Below, one piece after another: positions 11,113 through 22,936 of a stretch of 64,000 nt of DNA. This DNA is from Holtermannia corniformis (Eukaryota > Basidiomycota > Tremellomycetes > Holtermanniales), in NCBI GenBank assembly GCA_001599935.1, contig BCIJ01000028.1, forward strand, positions 163,965 through 227,964, in the 5' to 3' direction. Within the stretch, counting starts at the first letter, position 1, and every line of letters starts with the position of its first letter. The translations under genes were made by a program, and so were the position numbers. The notes below the pieces were generated by a model. That model was not told the origin of the DNA. It worked only from the letters and a program-made list of their open reading frames with translations, and made no database searches.

Positions 11113-11260
11113 TGGGTTCAGGCGGACGGGTGGGTGGACAAAAAGGGGTTGGTATTGTACAGAGGAATGGATGCACGGCATATTCTGTGTCCTCGTCACG
11201 GTGTAGACCGGCCTGCTTGCACCCAATCTGTTGGCCTTGGTTCGTCATGATACATCGCAA

Positions 11261-12355
11261 CTACACGGCCAGCGCATCCCTCTGCTTGCCACCGCCCGGG
11301 CCGAGTCCCAAACCAGCCCATCTACGCATCTCGTGAACGCCGACGACACCGTTGATACTGTCATCCTCGACACTGCGGATCGCCGCCGCCGCGACGTGAT
11401 CAACGTGTAGCGCTGGCGTGGCCAAGCTCTGCCCGACCGCTTTCAGCGTCGACGTCAGAGGGTTGCCTTGTGACCGCTTGAACAGGTTTGCTGGTGGGGA
11501 CGGGAGGGAGGATGTGAGGGATAGTAGGAAGGCCGGGAGGGTCGTCAGAGGTCTGAGATGCGGGTGGTACATTAGTCCTGGGCGTGTCAGCACGCATTGT
11601 AGAGGAGGGAGGGACCGACCTGGCCGAAGGAAGACATCGCGGATGGTGCCGGAGTGTTCAGAGGCCAACTTTGCGATCCCAGCTTCAGCCTGCCGCTTGG
11701 ATTCAATGTAGCGTTTTGGGATCAGGGGGGAGAAGGCGTCGGTGGCCGATATGTAGATGAATGGTCTGTTCTTGACGCCTGCCGATGGCTCATGCAGCAT
11801 CGTCTGCACCACGTTGAGGGCTGCTCGTCAGCCTATGCAGTTTTCGCAGAGCACAGCACCTACCTGAATCCCGATTCATCCCCTCGTACCCTCTCTGCCT
11901 CTCTTCCTTCCCTCGCAGAGGATTCGAGCTCTCGCCAGCCTTGAGCAGACTCGCGATCGTGCCGAATAGATCCCCGCGCCGGACTTTGTCCTTGTAGCCT
12001 GCATCCTCGAGCAAGATGCCAAGGGTATGCACGACGGCCGTGCTCTCGCTCACGTACGGCGCGAGAGACGCTTGGTCGAATGCAGAGCCTTGAGCCCAGT
12101 GGACTGAACGAGTCCATGCGGGGGAATGGCCTGCGGGCGTCGTAAAGGGTCGACCGGATGAGCTGCGACGTTAGCAAAGGTAGGCTGCAGAGCAAGAGAC
12201 AGACCTGACGCTGGTGACTTGCCAGCCTTTAGCGACGGCCGCTTTACAGATGGCAGAGCCTGAGGTGCATCAGCGGGGGGATGTCAGATCGCACTGGACG
12301 AACCGAGGAAACCGTTGCCGCCGACGACGAGTAGCTTGTGGGCAGCGAGTGCCAT
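11261..12355 (-). CDS. NAD(P)-binding Rossmann protein, COQ11 (YLR290C)/NDUFA9-like
   Basis: The start at 12355 gives MALAAHKLLVVGGNGFLGSA, an atypical short-chain dehydrogenase dinucleotide fold (VGGNGFLG). Later exons carry VVHTLGILLEDAGYKDKVRR, FIYISATDAFSPLIPKRYIE and ESKRQAEAGIAKL, where Tyr-x3-Lys-like residues occupy the usual catalytic strand/helix. The C-terminus includes HVDHVAAAAIRSVEDDSING. This matches the COQ11/YLR290C group, which sits in or near the mitochondrial coenzyme Q synthome; a general NDUFA9-like role cannot be excluded. It is divergent from the inositol kinase gene, with 162 bp between start codons. Confidence 0.75.
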
Positions 12356-12517
12356 GATCTACCCAGGTTGGATAGAGACTGCTAAAGACTGCTGTGATGC
12401 CAGAACACGCTCACCCTGATCGTCGTCGTCGTCGTCGATCGCATGCAGCTTGTGCGCGACCATTGACCATCACCATCACTGTTCTCTATCCATCGCACCA
12501 ACGTAGTCTACATCAGC

Positions 12518-13632
12518 ATGGACGTAGGCTCAAGCAGCATCCCGCTCAGCAGCCAAGTCGGCGGCCATGCAGGTGTCCTGAGCGATGCGACTGGCGGGCT
12601 CGTCATCAAGGTCGGTACGGTCATCCACATCTCCTAGACTGATTCGATGTAGCCGGCCCTCCCTCGCGAGATTGCATTCTACCAGCTCTTGGCGTCTGCT
12701 CAGACGGGTCCTCTGGCGTCGTTCCGCCCATATGTACCCAAATTCTTTGGCACGCTCCGGCTTGAAGGCCAGCTCCAAGGCGACGCCGTCGTCAAAGCCA
12801 AGCAGGACGGGGTCGACATTGCTGTCCCAGAGGTGGGTACGTAGCTTAGGGTGAACAAGCTGACATGTCAGTCGGTGGTGCTGCAAAACCTCTCGCATCT
12901 GTACACGCGCCCGTGTATTCTCGATGTCAAGCTTGGGACCGAGTTGTCCGCACCGGACGCGAGCGAGGAGAAACGCAAGAGGATGGAAGAGACGGCCAAG
13001 GCGACGACGAGTGCCGAGACGGGCGTCAGGCTCACTGGGTTTCAGGTGGGTTGCAGCGTACAGGATTTAGCTGACAGCAGACGTGGAACGCGGCCACCCA
13101 GTCGTACATTGCGACCCCCAAGTCTTATGGCAAAACGATCAAGGCGGAAGAGCTGCCGTCCGGGATCACTCGGTTCTTCCCGCTCGATACGGACAAGCTG
13201 GCCGACTTGACAGGTGCAGATGCCAAGCTGCATGGGACGCTGCCCCGCCATCTGCTCGTCCGCACCGTCCAGGCGTCACTACTGGCCGTACGCAAGCTCA
13301 AGAGCGTGCTCGAGTCGCTCGAGATGCGGTTCATCGGTGCTAGCATCTTGCTCGTCTATGAAGGCGACGAGGCCGCGTTGCAGGCCGCTTTCGACGCGGT
13401 CGACAGCGGTGCCGTGCGAGGTGATGGTGCCGAGACCGAGCTCGTCCCCGACGACGACGACGACGACGAAGACGAAGACGAAGCAGCCGAGGTTTGCCCA
13501 CCGATCACCCTTCGGATGATCGACTTTGCCCACACCTGGTTGACCCAAGGCGACGGTCCGGACCGTGGCGTGCTCCAGGGCGTCTCCACGCTCGAAGCTC
13601 TGCTCGTCGGCCGGCTCGAGCAGCTCGGCTAG
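12518..13632 (+). CDS. Inositol polyphosphate multikinase (Arg82/Ipk2 type)
   Basis: This enzyme phosphorylates inositol tris- and tetrakisphosphates in the pathway to IP5, IP6 and inositol pyrophosphates, mainly in the nucleus. The IPK signature PxxxDxKxG is present as PCILDVKLGT. The SSLL-type motif reads GASILLVYEG, and the metal-binding C-terminal motif is IDFAHTWL. An acidic insert of mixed Asp and Glu residues (about 13450-13485) separates the last two, as in other fungal Ipk2 proteins. Three introns are visible; the first joins GGLVIK to PALPREIAFYQLL. The protein ends LVGRLEQLG. It has no fusion partner and a normal length of about 330 residues. Confidence 0.88.
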
Positions 13633-13820
13633 CCCTGACTGTACGCACGACCGTTGACGCCCCGTGATGCATGCCGTGTGATGACTGCGCCATGTACGAC
13701 GCTTTCGGCGATGTGGGATCGACGGCGCCGCCACGGGTTAACCTTGACTCCACTCAGCGTTGACAACAACCGGCATGGTCAGCAGTGCGAACAGACGCCA
13801 GCAGGATGCACATTGCAGGC

Positions 13821-15146
13821 ATGGACGATGAGCACCCGGCGTTCGAGGTGGTGGTGCTCGGTGCTGGCGGAGGGCCGCTCGAGACGGATCTCTCGGGGTG
13901 GGTGGATGTGGATGCTGGGTAACGCTGACCGTACAGCTACATGGTCAAGCCCGCGAGCAAGCCATGGACAGACGGCTGGATCGCACTCGAGGGCGGTGAG
14001 TCGCGAGCGTGTAGATCCCACTGACATGGTAGGATCCGGCTTGGGCGCTCTGACATTGCTGCTATCCCATCCATCCAACGTCCCCTCCCTGTTCCCATCC
14101 CACTCCTTCCCGCCAGCCTACAACACTCCGCTCTTGTGCGCCGCTCACATCTTCTCCCATCTCTCAGCCTATGTCCTCACCCACGCTCACCTCGACCACG
14201 CCGCATCCCTTATCATCGCGTCAGGCTCTCATCCGTCAGCCTCATCCACAGACGATACAAGCTGCAAGCGCCGGGTGCCAATCTTTGCGACTCATGCGAC
14301 GTTGGACCGTCTGGACCGGGCTTATGATGGCGGACTGTGGCCCGAGCTAGCCAAGTGGGCAGCAGGCTCGCAAGGGATCCCCCCAACACCAATAACTGCG
14401 CGCGAGAGGTATCCTCGGAGACGCAAGCGGGCTAGCCCTAGGGAACAGAGCTCGATCGATCCTCCACCAGACGAAGCAGGCTGCGGCGTCTTGTTCTGCC
14501 CGTACGTTGCACTCCCTTGACACGCCTGACCGTCGCAGACTCGTCCAAGGCCCGAGCTACACGGCTCTCCCTACTCGGCACCTCGCCGTCTCGCCCTATC
14601 CTATAGCACACGGCTGTACCACCAGTGGCATCTACGACTCGACGGCCATCTTTATCCGGTCCCAGCTCTCCGACGCCGAGTTCCTCTTCTGGGGCGACAC
14701 CGAAGCCGGCGCGCATTCAACTCGGAACAGCGTCGTGTGGCAAGCTGCCGCCGCGCGATGGGATCGCCGAGTCCTACGCGCAGTCTTTGTGCGTTGCTAG
14801 TGCTGCTTGTCAATGCTGACACGCCAGATTGAATGCTCGTATACTTCCACCCGCCCTTCCGACGAGATGTACGGCCATCTGTCCCCACCCCTGCTCTACG
14901 CCGAGCTACAAACACTCGCAGCATACGCGCAGACGCCTCTACACGCGCTCAGAATCTACATCACCCACGTCAAAGACTCGCTCTACCCGCATCCGAGCGG
15001 CAAGACGGTCCGGGACCGGGTCGCCGACGAGTTGGAAGCGTTGGACGCGCAAGGCGGATTGGGCGTGGTGTTTCGCGTCGTGCGGCAGGGGGATCGCTTA
15101 GGTGCGTAGTGTGGTGCGATACAACGCTGACAAGGCAGTGTTTTGA
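13821..15146 (+). CDS. Class II (PDE1-type, low-affinity) cAMP phosphodiesterase
   Basis: The protein begins MDDEHPAFEVVVLGAGGGPL; an in-frame ATG at 13806 would add five residues. The class II signature, a metallo-beta-lactamase-like HxHLDH, is clear in VLTHAHLDHAASLIIASGS. Later segments FATHATLDRL, YPIAHGCTTSGIYDSTAIFI and FLFWGDTEAG match the family, and the C-terminal YITHVKD motif holds another conserved His. The enzyme hydrolyses cAMP to AMP and limits PKA signalling. The last intron at 15103-15138 leaves only a few terminal codons after it. The gene is convergent with the RecQ gene, with 62 bp between stops. Confidence 0.88.
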
Positions 15147-15208
15147 CGTGCAGCTGTACTAGTAAACGCAACTGTATCGATTGCCATGAGCTACTATACA
15201 GTGCTAGA

Positions 15209-18200
15209 TCAAAACGACGGCTGCGTGCGCCGTTGCCGTACCGAGCCTGGCGCGATCGAGGGGACGGGCGAGGGCGCGGCAGTGTACGCTAACGACTTGA
15301 TGCGGTCCATCGGTGGTACGCGCCTGCTGATTAGCGAATGAAGCGAGTCAGGCGACTCACGGAGCTCTTGAATGCGAGTTGGCCGTCAAGTGCCGCTTGC
15401 ACACTGCGAGGATGCGCGGGCCGTACAGCTGCGGGTCAGCGGCAGCACGCCTTTCAGAGACAAACCTTGACTTGCTCGGGCGAGATGCCTTCAATCGCCC
15501 GCAGCGCCGCTTCGTCTGCACGTTAGCGCGGCACAGCCTCTACAGACTCACTGTTCGGAAGCATGCTCGCAATCATCTCGGCCACTTCATCGTCAAAGAT
15601 TGCAGAGAGCGCCTTTTTCTCCGACGCCGCGAGCTAGGCATCAGCCGAGGTCGTCAAGAGAGCGACGCACCGAACTGCGCAGCTTTTTCAACTCTTGCAG
15701 GCACAAGAACTCGGGCGTCGAGTCGCTCGGAGGGACCTCGACGTCGGAGGCGTCACTGTCTTGAACGAGCGAAGCCGACTTGTACAGCTTGTCCGGCTTG
15801 GGCGGTGCCTTGGTTCTGGCCACGCGCTTGGCTTGCGGCGACCCGTTTGCGGCTGGCTGCTCCCACGGGGAAAGGTCAAACTCGGCTTCTTGGTCTGCAA
15901 TCTGTTGGAGAGACTGCTGGCGCGAGATCGGGTTCGAGATCGGCTTGGCCTTGGTTTTGCCCTTTGGTTTTGCCTTGCGCGGCGTCGCTTGACGAAAGTC
16001 CATCGAGATCCGGTCTTTACCGCTCAGGATCGGTGCGGTCTTGAACTGCGGTGCAGACTGTCGGTCAGTCGAGCCCTCGCAACCACGACCCACCTTGAGA
16101 TACTCGTTGCTAAACCCACTGCGGTTCCCGACATAGTGGCTCGCGATCCGCTCGTGGATCAACAGCTGCTCAAACAGCCGCTCGGCATCACCCAGGTGCC
16201 ATGTAGCGCCCTTTGTCGTCTTGAGGAAGCGATCGACCGCCTGCTTCTTGGTCACGCGCTCGTCTTCGCCCAGGCCTGCAACGAGCTTGATAACCTCGGC
16301 CGCAGCTTCCGTCACGTCTTCGATCCGCACATTGTCGCGCTTGCGCCCGACGCAGACGTCGCATGCCATGTGGCAGTTGGCTGGATCAAAGCGCTCGGAG
16401 AAGAAGCGGAGGATCTGCGTGCGCCGGCAGTCGGTCTTGTTGATGCAAAACTTGAGCACCTCGGTGACTTGGTTGCGCTTGTGCTGCCACTGCTCGCGCG
16501 GCATGTTCTTCTCCTTGGCTTCGCGATCAATCATCATCATCGAGCTCTTGGTGTCTAAAGTCAGCGGGGTTGCGTGGGGGTAGCTCACCTCCATAGGCGT
16601 AGACTGAGGCGTTAGCTAGTCAGCCGGGCTGGGGTCACTCACACAGCACGCAGATCGAGTTCTGCCCGTCTCGTCCCGCGCGGCCAGTCTGGCGTCAGCT
16701 CGAACAGCGCGACTGGGCGCACCTCTTGGTAGTAGCCTTCGAGCGATTTGGGGAGCGCGTGGTGGATCACATCTGGAGGTCAGCCAGGCCAACCGAGTGG
16801 AGGACTCACAGCGCACGTCGGGCTTGTCAATCCTGGGCGTCAGCGTCTTCTCACTAGAGTCAAACCCACCCCATGCCAAACGCAATCTAAACATCAGCAA
16901 AAGCCATCGGGCCAACGACGCACCGTCGCGACAATGATCTCAAACTTGTGTTCCTTCCAACCCTGCTGGACGTCGCCCCGGTCCCGCGTGCTCATGCCAG
17001 CATGATAGTGGTGCGCGCGCAGCTTGTACTCGTCCCGGAGCTGCATGGCAACCTCTTCGCAAGCGGCGCGCGACAGGCAGTAGACGATGCCGCTCGCGCC
17101 AGCCGGCTGGGCCACGATAAACGCGGCAATGTCGCCAATGAGCTTCTTGCCCTTTTGCTTGGGCCGGACTTCGTAGTAGAGGTTTGGCCGGTTGAAGGAT
17201 TGCTGCAGGCAAAGCGCTTGACTCATCTGGAGGTTTTGCGTAATGTCTTGGCGCACTTGCTCGTTGGCCGTCGCGGTCAGAGCCATGAACGGAACGCCGG
17301 GGTAGTGGCTCTTGAGCTTGCCGAGGTTGCGGTCTGGCGTTAGCTAGTTTGACAGGTGATGACTTACAGTCTGGGCGGAACTGCGTCTGTCAGTATCAGT
17401 CGCGGATCGCTCACTCACATCATGACCCCACTGTACACGTCAGCACGATCGACAGCCTGGAGGCGACTCACCGAGCTAACACAGTGCGCTTCGTCAATGA
17501 CAAAGCGCGCCAGCATGTGCCTCCGGTGCAAGCCTTCAAGGATGGCATTGATGCCGCCTGGCCCACCGGCGCCAAGAGCTTCCGGCGTCGTGTACACCAA
17601 CCGCGTCGGGAGATCTGCCCGCTGCAGCATCTCGGCCAGCACGCGCCGATTCGATTGCGTCATGTCGCCCGTCCACCCGGCGGCGGGCAAGCCGAGCTTG
17701 ATCAGGTGCGTGACTTGGTCTTGGATCAGGGAGATGAGGGGCGAGATGATGAATGTTACGCCGCGCGTCTTGCCGAGGTCGCAGATGGCAGGGAGTTGGT
17801 CTGCTCGTTAGCCGCGCTCAGGGTCAGCAGCAACGTACAGCACAGACTCTTGCCGCCGCCCGTTGGCATCAACACGAACACTGCCAAGTCAGTCGATTCA
17901 CCGTGGCAAGGACGCACCATCCTTGCCACTCAGCGTCGCATCCACCGCCGCCTTTTGATTCTCTCGAAAGCCGGTCAATCCGAACACCTTCTTCAGCTTG
18001 TACGCGACTTCTTTCGACCACGGATGGGATTTCTCGAGCGGCGCGGGCTTTGCCAAGGGCACATGCGCAGGAGGGGGCGGCGACGAAGCGAACAGGTCGT
18101 CCATAGGGACGTCGGCGAAATCTTTGAGTGCATCGGCGACCATCTGCGCTTGGGATGGCGCTGCTTCCGCTTGGATCGCGAGCTCGGTCCGTGGCGGTCG

Positions 18201-19358
18201 ACGCGACGAGCTGGCGACGGTTTGGTTGCGGATCCCGACGCTCGGTTCGACCATAGGCTCGTCAACGTCGGTATCGGCGACGGAAACGATGGTGGCCGTT
18301 TCCCATGGGTCTGGCTCGGGTGGGGGTGGGATGCGGTAGACTGTGGGTGTCGGCGCTGGTCGTGCTGGTCGCGCTGGAACGGATGGACCGGGTGATGGCG
18401 AGTCGGGTGCGAAAGTCGCAATCTGCTGCTTGACCTCGTTGATCCGCGTCGACACGACGTCCCTGTCTGCGTTAGCTTTATTAGCGTCGAGTTGCAACGC
18501 ACATCATCCCCTGCAGCATCTCGACATCCTCTTCCTCGTCTTGCATCTGCTCGAGCAGCCGGATCTTTTGCAGCTGCATCTTGATCATGCGCGCGTACAG
18601 CAAGTCGAGCTGGGTTTCGTGTGCGAGGGTGAACGCACTTAGCTGCTCGAGCTTTGTCGAGACGATTTTGCTGCGGCCGTCAGCCCAGATCGTTACAATG
18701 CGAGACTGACATCATCTCGCGCGTGACTTGACGATCGTCTTCATCTTCATGTAAGAGCTGCTCGAGGAGCTCAATCTTGCGTGCGTACGTCTTGATCAGT
18801 CGTGGTGCGAGCTTGTCGCCGGTCGGCTGCCCCGCTGGCGTGCCCGATCGAGGTGTCTGTGATATCAGCCTTGTCCCAGCTTGCACCCTGGCACTGACCG
18901 ACGCTGCCTCGCCACCACTTGATACCATCGCACGCTTACTCGAGACGCGATCCAAGCCTTCGTCCGAGACTCGCTTCCTGCTACTGGTAGCTGCCATGAC
19001 GGCGGGCGAATGGGGTTTGGCCACTGGCGTGTGCGATTGCGCCGACAGTCGCGAGACGGTCGCTTTCGGGCGGATAGAGGGCGTAGACACGGTCTCGACG
19101 GTACGCGGTAGGTCTAGAGGTAGCGTCAGCCGCCATCTCGACAGGTTACATCAGCCGTACCGTTGGTCTTGCGCGGTTCCGTCTGTGCGATAGCGTCAGA
19201 CTGTACAGATGCAAGCTCCTACTGCCACACACCTTGACGCCTACGCTCGAGCTGCCAGAGCTGGCGACGCGCGACTTTGCAGCACTAGTCGCTGAGGCCG
19301 CTGTGCCCCGGTTCAGCTTGGAGTACATCTCCTCGAGGTTGTTGCGCGGCACCGCCAT
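15209..19358 (-). CDS. RecQ-family DNA helicase, Sgs1/BLM type
   Basis: The start is the ATG at 19358 (MAVPRNNLEEMYSKLNRG). A long poorly conserved N-terminal half with coiled-coil stretches (exons to about 18000) precedes a complete RecQ core. Motif 0/I is GFRENQKAAVDATLSGKD and LMPTGGGKSLC, motif II is VIDEAHCVSSWGHDFR, motif III is MALTATA, and motif VI is YYQETGRAGRDG. The RecQ zinc domain has CHMACDVC. A winged-helix region is followed by a basic low-complexity linker and an HRDC domain (FLCLQELKKLRSSV; AALRAIEGISPEQVK; YGPRILAVC). The last short exon ends at 15209. Sgs1/BLM acts with Top3-Rmi1 in dissolving recombination intermediates. More than ten introns are inferred, so exact exon edges are approximate. 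Confidence 0.88.
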
Positions 19359-19741
19359 GGCGATGTCCCTTTGGCGCCTCTGTAGCCTGTTACGCGTGTC
19401 AAGGTGACGCTGGGATGGCGAGCGAATGGTGAGCTGTCAAGAGAGGAGGATCGAGGATGATGTCGCGTCGAGAAATCAAAGAGCGCGCCGGGCTAGTGGA
19501 ATTTGCTAGAAGCGCTAGCAATTGGTGAGACCAAGTAAAGCTATCTCGTGTAGCAGACCGCTAGCAAAACTGCTCAATCGCAGGTAGCAAGCGTCTGCCG
19601 TTGCGATCCCTCCTCTGTACTGCGTTGGACAACCCGAGGAGCCTTATAGAGTGCCTACAGGATACTCTGCAAGTCTGTGTAATCAGAAATCTCGCCGTAC
19701 CCGCTAAACACCGCACGGACACCGCTCACACCCTCGCCACC

Positions 19742-20563
19742 ATGTCGTGCGCCGACGACCTGACGCACCAGGATCTCACATCCAACGTCACCGCCGAGGT
19801 GCTCGAGCGCGTCTCGGCAGGCGAGGGAAGCAACATCAACCTCTACGGCAGCATTGATCGATCCAAGTGGGTGTTTGCTGATCCTGACGGTGCTGACACA
19901 GCAGCGTCACGGGCGTCAACCTAGACCAGGTCGATTCAGCCCCGCGCGTGATCAAGACATGGGACGAGCGGTTGAGTGAGGGTGGTGTTGCCAGTGGTGT
20001 GGATGACGATGTGGGTTGGCCTCTCCTGCGGTCGATCGCTTACACACGCAGCTCATCCTGACCATCCCGTTCACGTCCTCTCTCCGCCTCCGCTCCCTTC
20101 TTCTCTTGCCGCCACCACCATCCAGCTCGACCCGTCCGAACCGCTGTCGGATCTACATCAACCTGCCGACGGCACCAGACTTTAGCGACATCGACGACTT
20201 GAACCCCGTCATGGATTTCGACATGACCAGCGCCAACGTCCTGTCCGGTGGTGACGCTGCCAGAGATCCCGGCGGCAGGAGGGAGGTCGAGGAGTGGCCG
20301 CTCAAAGTGCAGAAGATGGCGAGTGTGTGGAGCGTCACGCTGTATTTTGTGAGTCCCTATGAAGCGCTGCCGGCGCTGACAAACAGAGCGCAACCTCGGC
20401 CGGCCAACGCGCCGAGCTGTTCTACGTCGGGTTCAAAGGCGATCCCAAGAAATCTCAAATGGACCTCTCCAAGCTCGGGAGCGTGCCCGCTGCCAACGCG
20501 GCCGATAGTAAAGTCGATGGCGTGGCAGAGAAGCGAGGGGTGGGATCGACGACGATCCGCTAG
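19742..20563 (+). CDS. PITH-domain protein (PITHD1/TXNL1 C-terminal type)
   Basis: The protein starts MSCADDLTHQDLTSNVTAEV, and the PITH domain fills nearly the whole length. Recognisable pieces are NINLYGSIDRSNSVTGVNLD, an LILTIPFTS strand, FSDIDDLNPVMDFDM, and SAGQRAELFYVGFKGDPKKS near the C-terminus. PITH domains bind the proteasome; in TXNL1 the domain follows a thioredoxin fold, which is absent here. Introns are short: the first ends at 19911 and splits the Asn codon of IDRSN. The protein ends VGSTTIR at 20563. It is convergent with the RTA1-like gene. Confidence 0.8.
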
Positions 20564-21441
20564 GGTCAACAGTGTTGTACATGGAAGACTAGCCCTCTGT
20601 TTTGATCTTGAAGTCTAGCTGGCTCCATGCAGCTCGTTCACCGCCGATCACTATGCAACGCCAGCACGCGTAGCTCACCCGTCGACACGGTGACTGGGAC
20701 GGGGCGAACGCGACGTGCAGAGTAGGACCGCTCACACGTACAGAGCAAGGACAGGACGGTGGGGTGCTCTGGCATTGGCCGGCAAGGATCATGGTGTGCG
20801 TTGGCTGTGATCAAACAAGCTGAGCTGACGGCCTGTAACAAGGGCAGGGGCGTGCGTGCTATGGGAACAACTCTGTTGGAGAGATCGAGCGGGCTCTGTC
20901 TGCGGATGGACACCCTGGTGCGTCTTGGTCTCCCATAACATCTCCGACTACGATCCCACCCCTCAGCTCGGCCCTCGACGTCTTCCGCGGCGTCCACTCG
21001 CTGCACGACTCGACCGCCGGATCTCGTCCACACCGTTCTCCATGTGAACAGGCTCCACGACATCAATGCCGGTACTAACGCACCCGAGTCGACGATGCAG
21101 ACGGCTGATCAACACGGGCATGCGTCTGACGTTGGTCTCAGCAGCCAACCAGTACGTCCAATCCGTCGAGCTTGCTCAGCGTGCGTTGCGTGCATTGCGC
21201 TCGACTCGGTCGTGGGGCGCGTGCCGAGTGGGTGAGACGCTTCTGGAGACATCTGACACACTACCGTCGCCCAGTCAAACGGTGAGTCGTTTGGTTTGTC
21301 CTGACCGCGATCGGGTGCTGAAAGGCAGAACCGCTCGCGAGCGCAAGATCCCATCGATCCCGGCGCCAACATCCGCTCACGCCGACTCATCCCAACCAAG
21401 GTCATCACTGTCCATACGGTGTCTATCCTGTCTATGCACAT
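20564..21441. other. Intergenic region with no convincing gene
   Basis: About 880 bp lie between two convergent genes. Several open stretches exist on both strands, for example near 21050-21230, but none shows a recognisable domain or a consistent splice model. It may hold both 3' UTRs or a decayed gene. Confidence 0.5.
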
Positions 21442-22550
21442 CTACTTTTGCGTCGAGTATATCTGGCTGAGCGGGATCTGGCTCGGCGAGACGCTCGGCA
21501 GTCGGTTCATGTCTCTCGTCTGGCGAATGTAGAACACTGGCCAGTAGAGGATATAGATGCCGGATGCGAGCTGCGTCGTCAGCACTGCATGACCTGGCAA
21601 CCACTCACAGCCAAGGGGGCAGCATCAAGCCCGATCAAGAAGCCCTCGGTCGTCGCGAGGTAGCCGTCGTGGCCTTGGGCAAACTCGACCAAGCGAAAGA
21701 TGGAGCGCACAATGATCCACACTGATGAAAAGTACAAGACGTAGAGGAGCTTTTTCGTTGGGTTGCGGTCGCCGGTGAGGATGCCGGCGCGCGACATGTT
21801 GCGGTGTGCGCTCGTGACGAGGAAGAGGAAGACGAGGTAGGATGCAAACTGGGCTGCGATGCCGACTAGAATCACTGCGGGTTAGCGGGTTCGGGAAGGA
21901 GAACGTACCGTAGGTGCCCGTCTTGGAGGTGCTTTCTTGCGCCATGAGGCCGCCGCCACCTGCCTGGATGAAGAACGCTGAGGCGTTAGTAGATCCCGAG
22001 GACGTCGATCACCTACTGATCACATCGGACCAGACAAAGAACTTGGCCGTCTTTTCCGGCTTGATCTTGGAGTACTGAGGCCCGGCAGCGCCTGCGAGCC
22101 GGCCGTAGAGAATGTAGTTGCCGGCAAAGAAGCAAGCGGGCGTGACGACGATGAAGAGTTGCTGGGCGTGAGCTAGGCCAACGCGATGCGACTCACCTGG
22201 AAGATGTAGAGCCCGAGCGAGTCGACCTGGCGCGAGTAGAGTACGCGCCCGACAAAGCTGCGAGGTTAGATCGGTGCGTGACCACGACGACTCACCCAAC
22301 CGCCACACAGGCCGCGCCGACCGGTTCGACCAAAAAGTACCGTGTCCGCGTCTGGAACGAGCGCGCAAACAGCCCGACGGCGATCAGAGCGTAGACGGCG
22401 ATGAAGACGACGTTGATCGGCACGTTGAGCTTGTAGCCGGCAATGTTGCGGCCTGGCGTCAGCGTGTTCAACGCGCGTTGACCCACCTTCCTCGGCCATG
22501 GCGGACGTTGCGGCAGCGAGTGCAAGCACGGTGTAGGTTGTAGTCTGCAT
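21442..22550 (-). CDS. RTA1-like seven-helix membrane protein
   Basis: The N-terminus MQTTTYTVLALAAATSAMAE looks like a cleavable signal peptide. It is followed by a series of hydrophobic helices: VPINVVFIAVYALIAVGLFA, GLYIFQQLFIVVTPACFFAG, MILVGIAAQFASYLVFLFLV, KKLLYVLYFSSVWIIVRSIF. The RTA1 signature region is SIFRLVEFAQGHDGYLATTE followed by GFLIGLDAAPLAV. A final exon gives LASGIYILYWPVFYIRQTRD and a short cytosolic tail. RTA1-family proteins are fungal plasma-membrane or ER proteins linked to lipid translocation and stress resistance; the transported substrate here is unknown. At least five introns, mostly 40-50 nt, are present. Confidence 0.85.
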
Positions 22551-22936
22551 GATGCTGGGATCTCTGACATCCTCACGCTGCTTTATACGCCGTCGCAGGC
22601 GTTACAGGCGGTACCATGGTCGCGTCCCGTTCCGGCCGTTCCGGTGGTCTGTTGGTGGGCTGATGAGAGCTATATGCGGAACCCAGCGGCGTGATGAGGC
22701 TGTACGCTGTCGGTCTGGCGGTACGGAGTGTGGATGGGACGATGCGCGGGTCCCAGTGTGGTTGATCGACCGTGCGGCTGCTGGCTTGTGCGTGCGTGCG
22801 TCAGTCAATGTCAGCTATGCAGCTATGCATCGTGCAGTCCATCAGCCATCAGCCATCATGGTGTCAGTAAAGCAGTGACCGTCGGTCGCAGGCATCAGCG
22901 GTCCAGCACCGCCATGAGCAACCATCAACCACCACC

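Noticed and set aside
20638..21470. Several overlapping frames between the PITH and RTA1-like genes
   Set aside because: No domain, no consistent splice chain, and both strands are equally open, as expected at this GC content.
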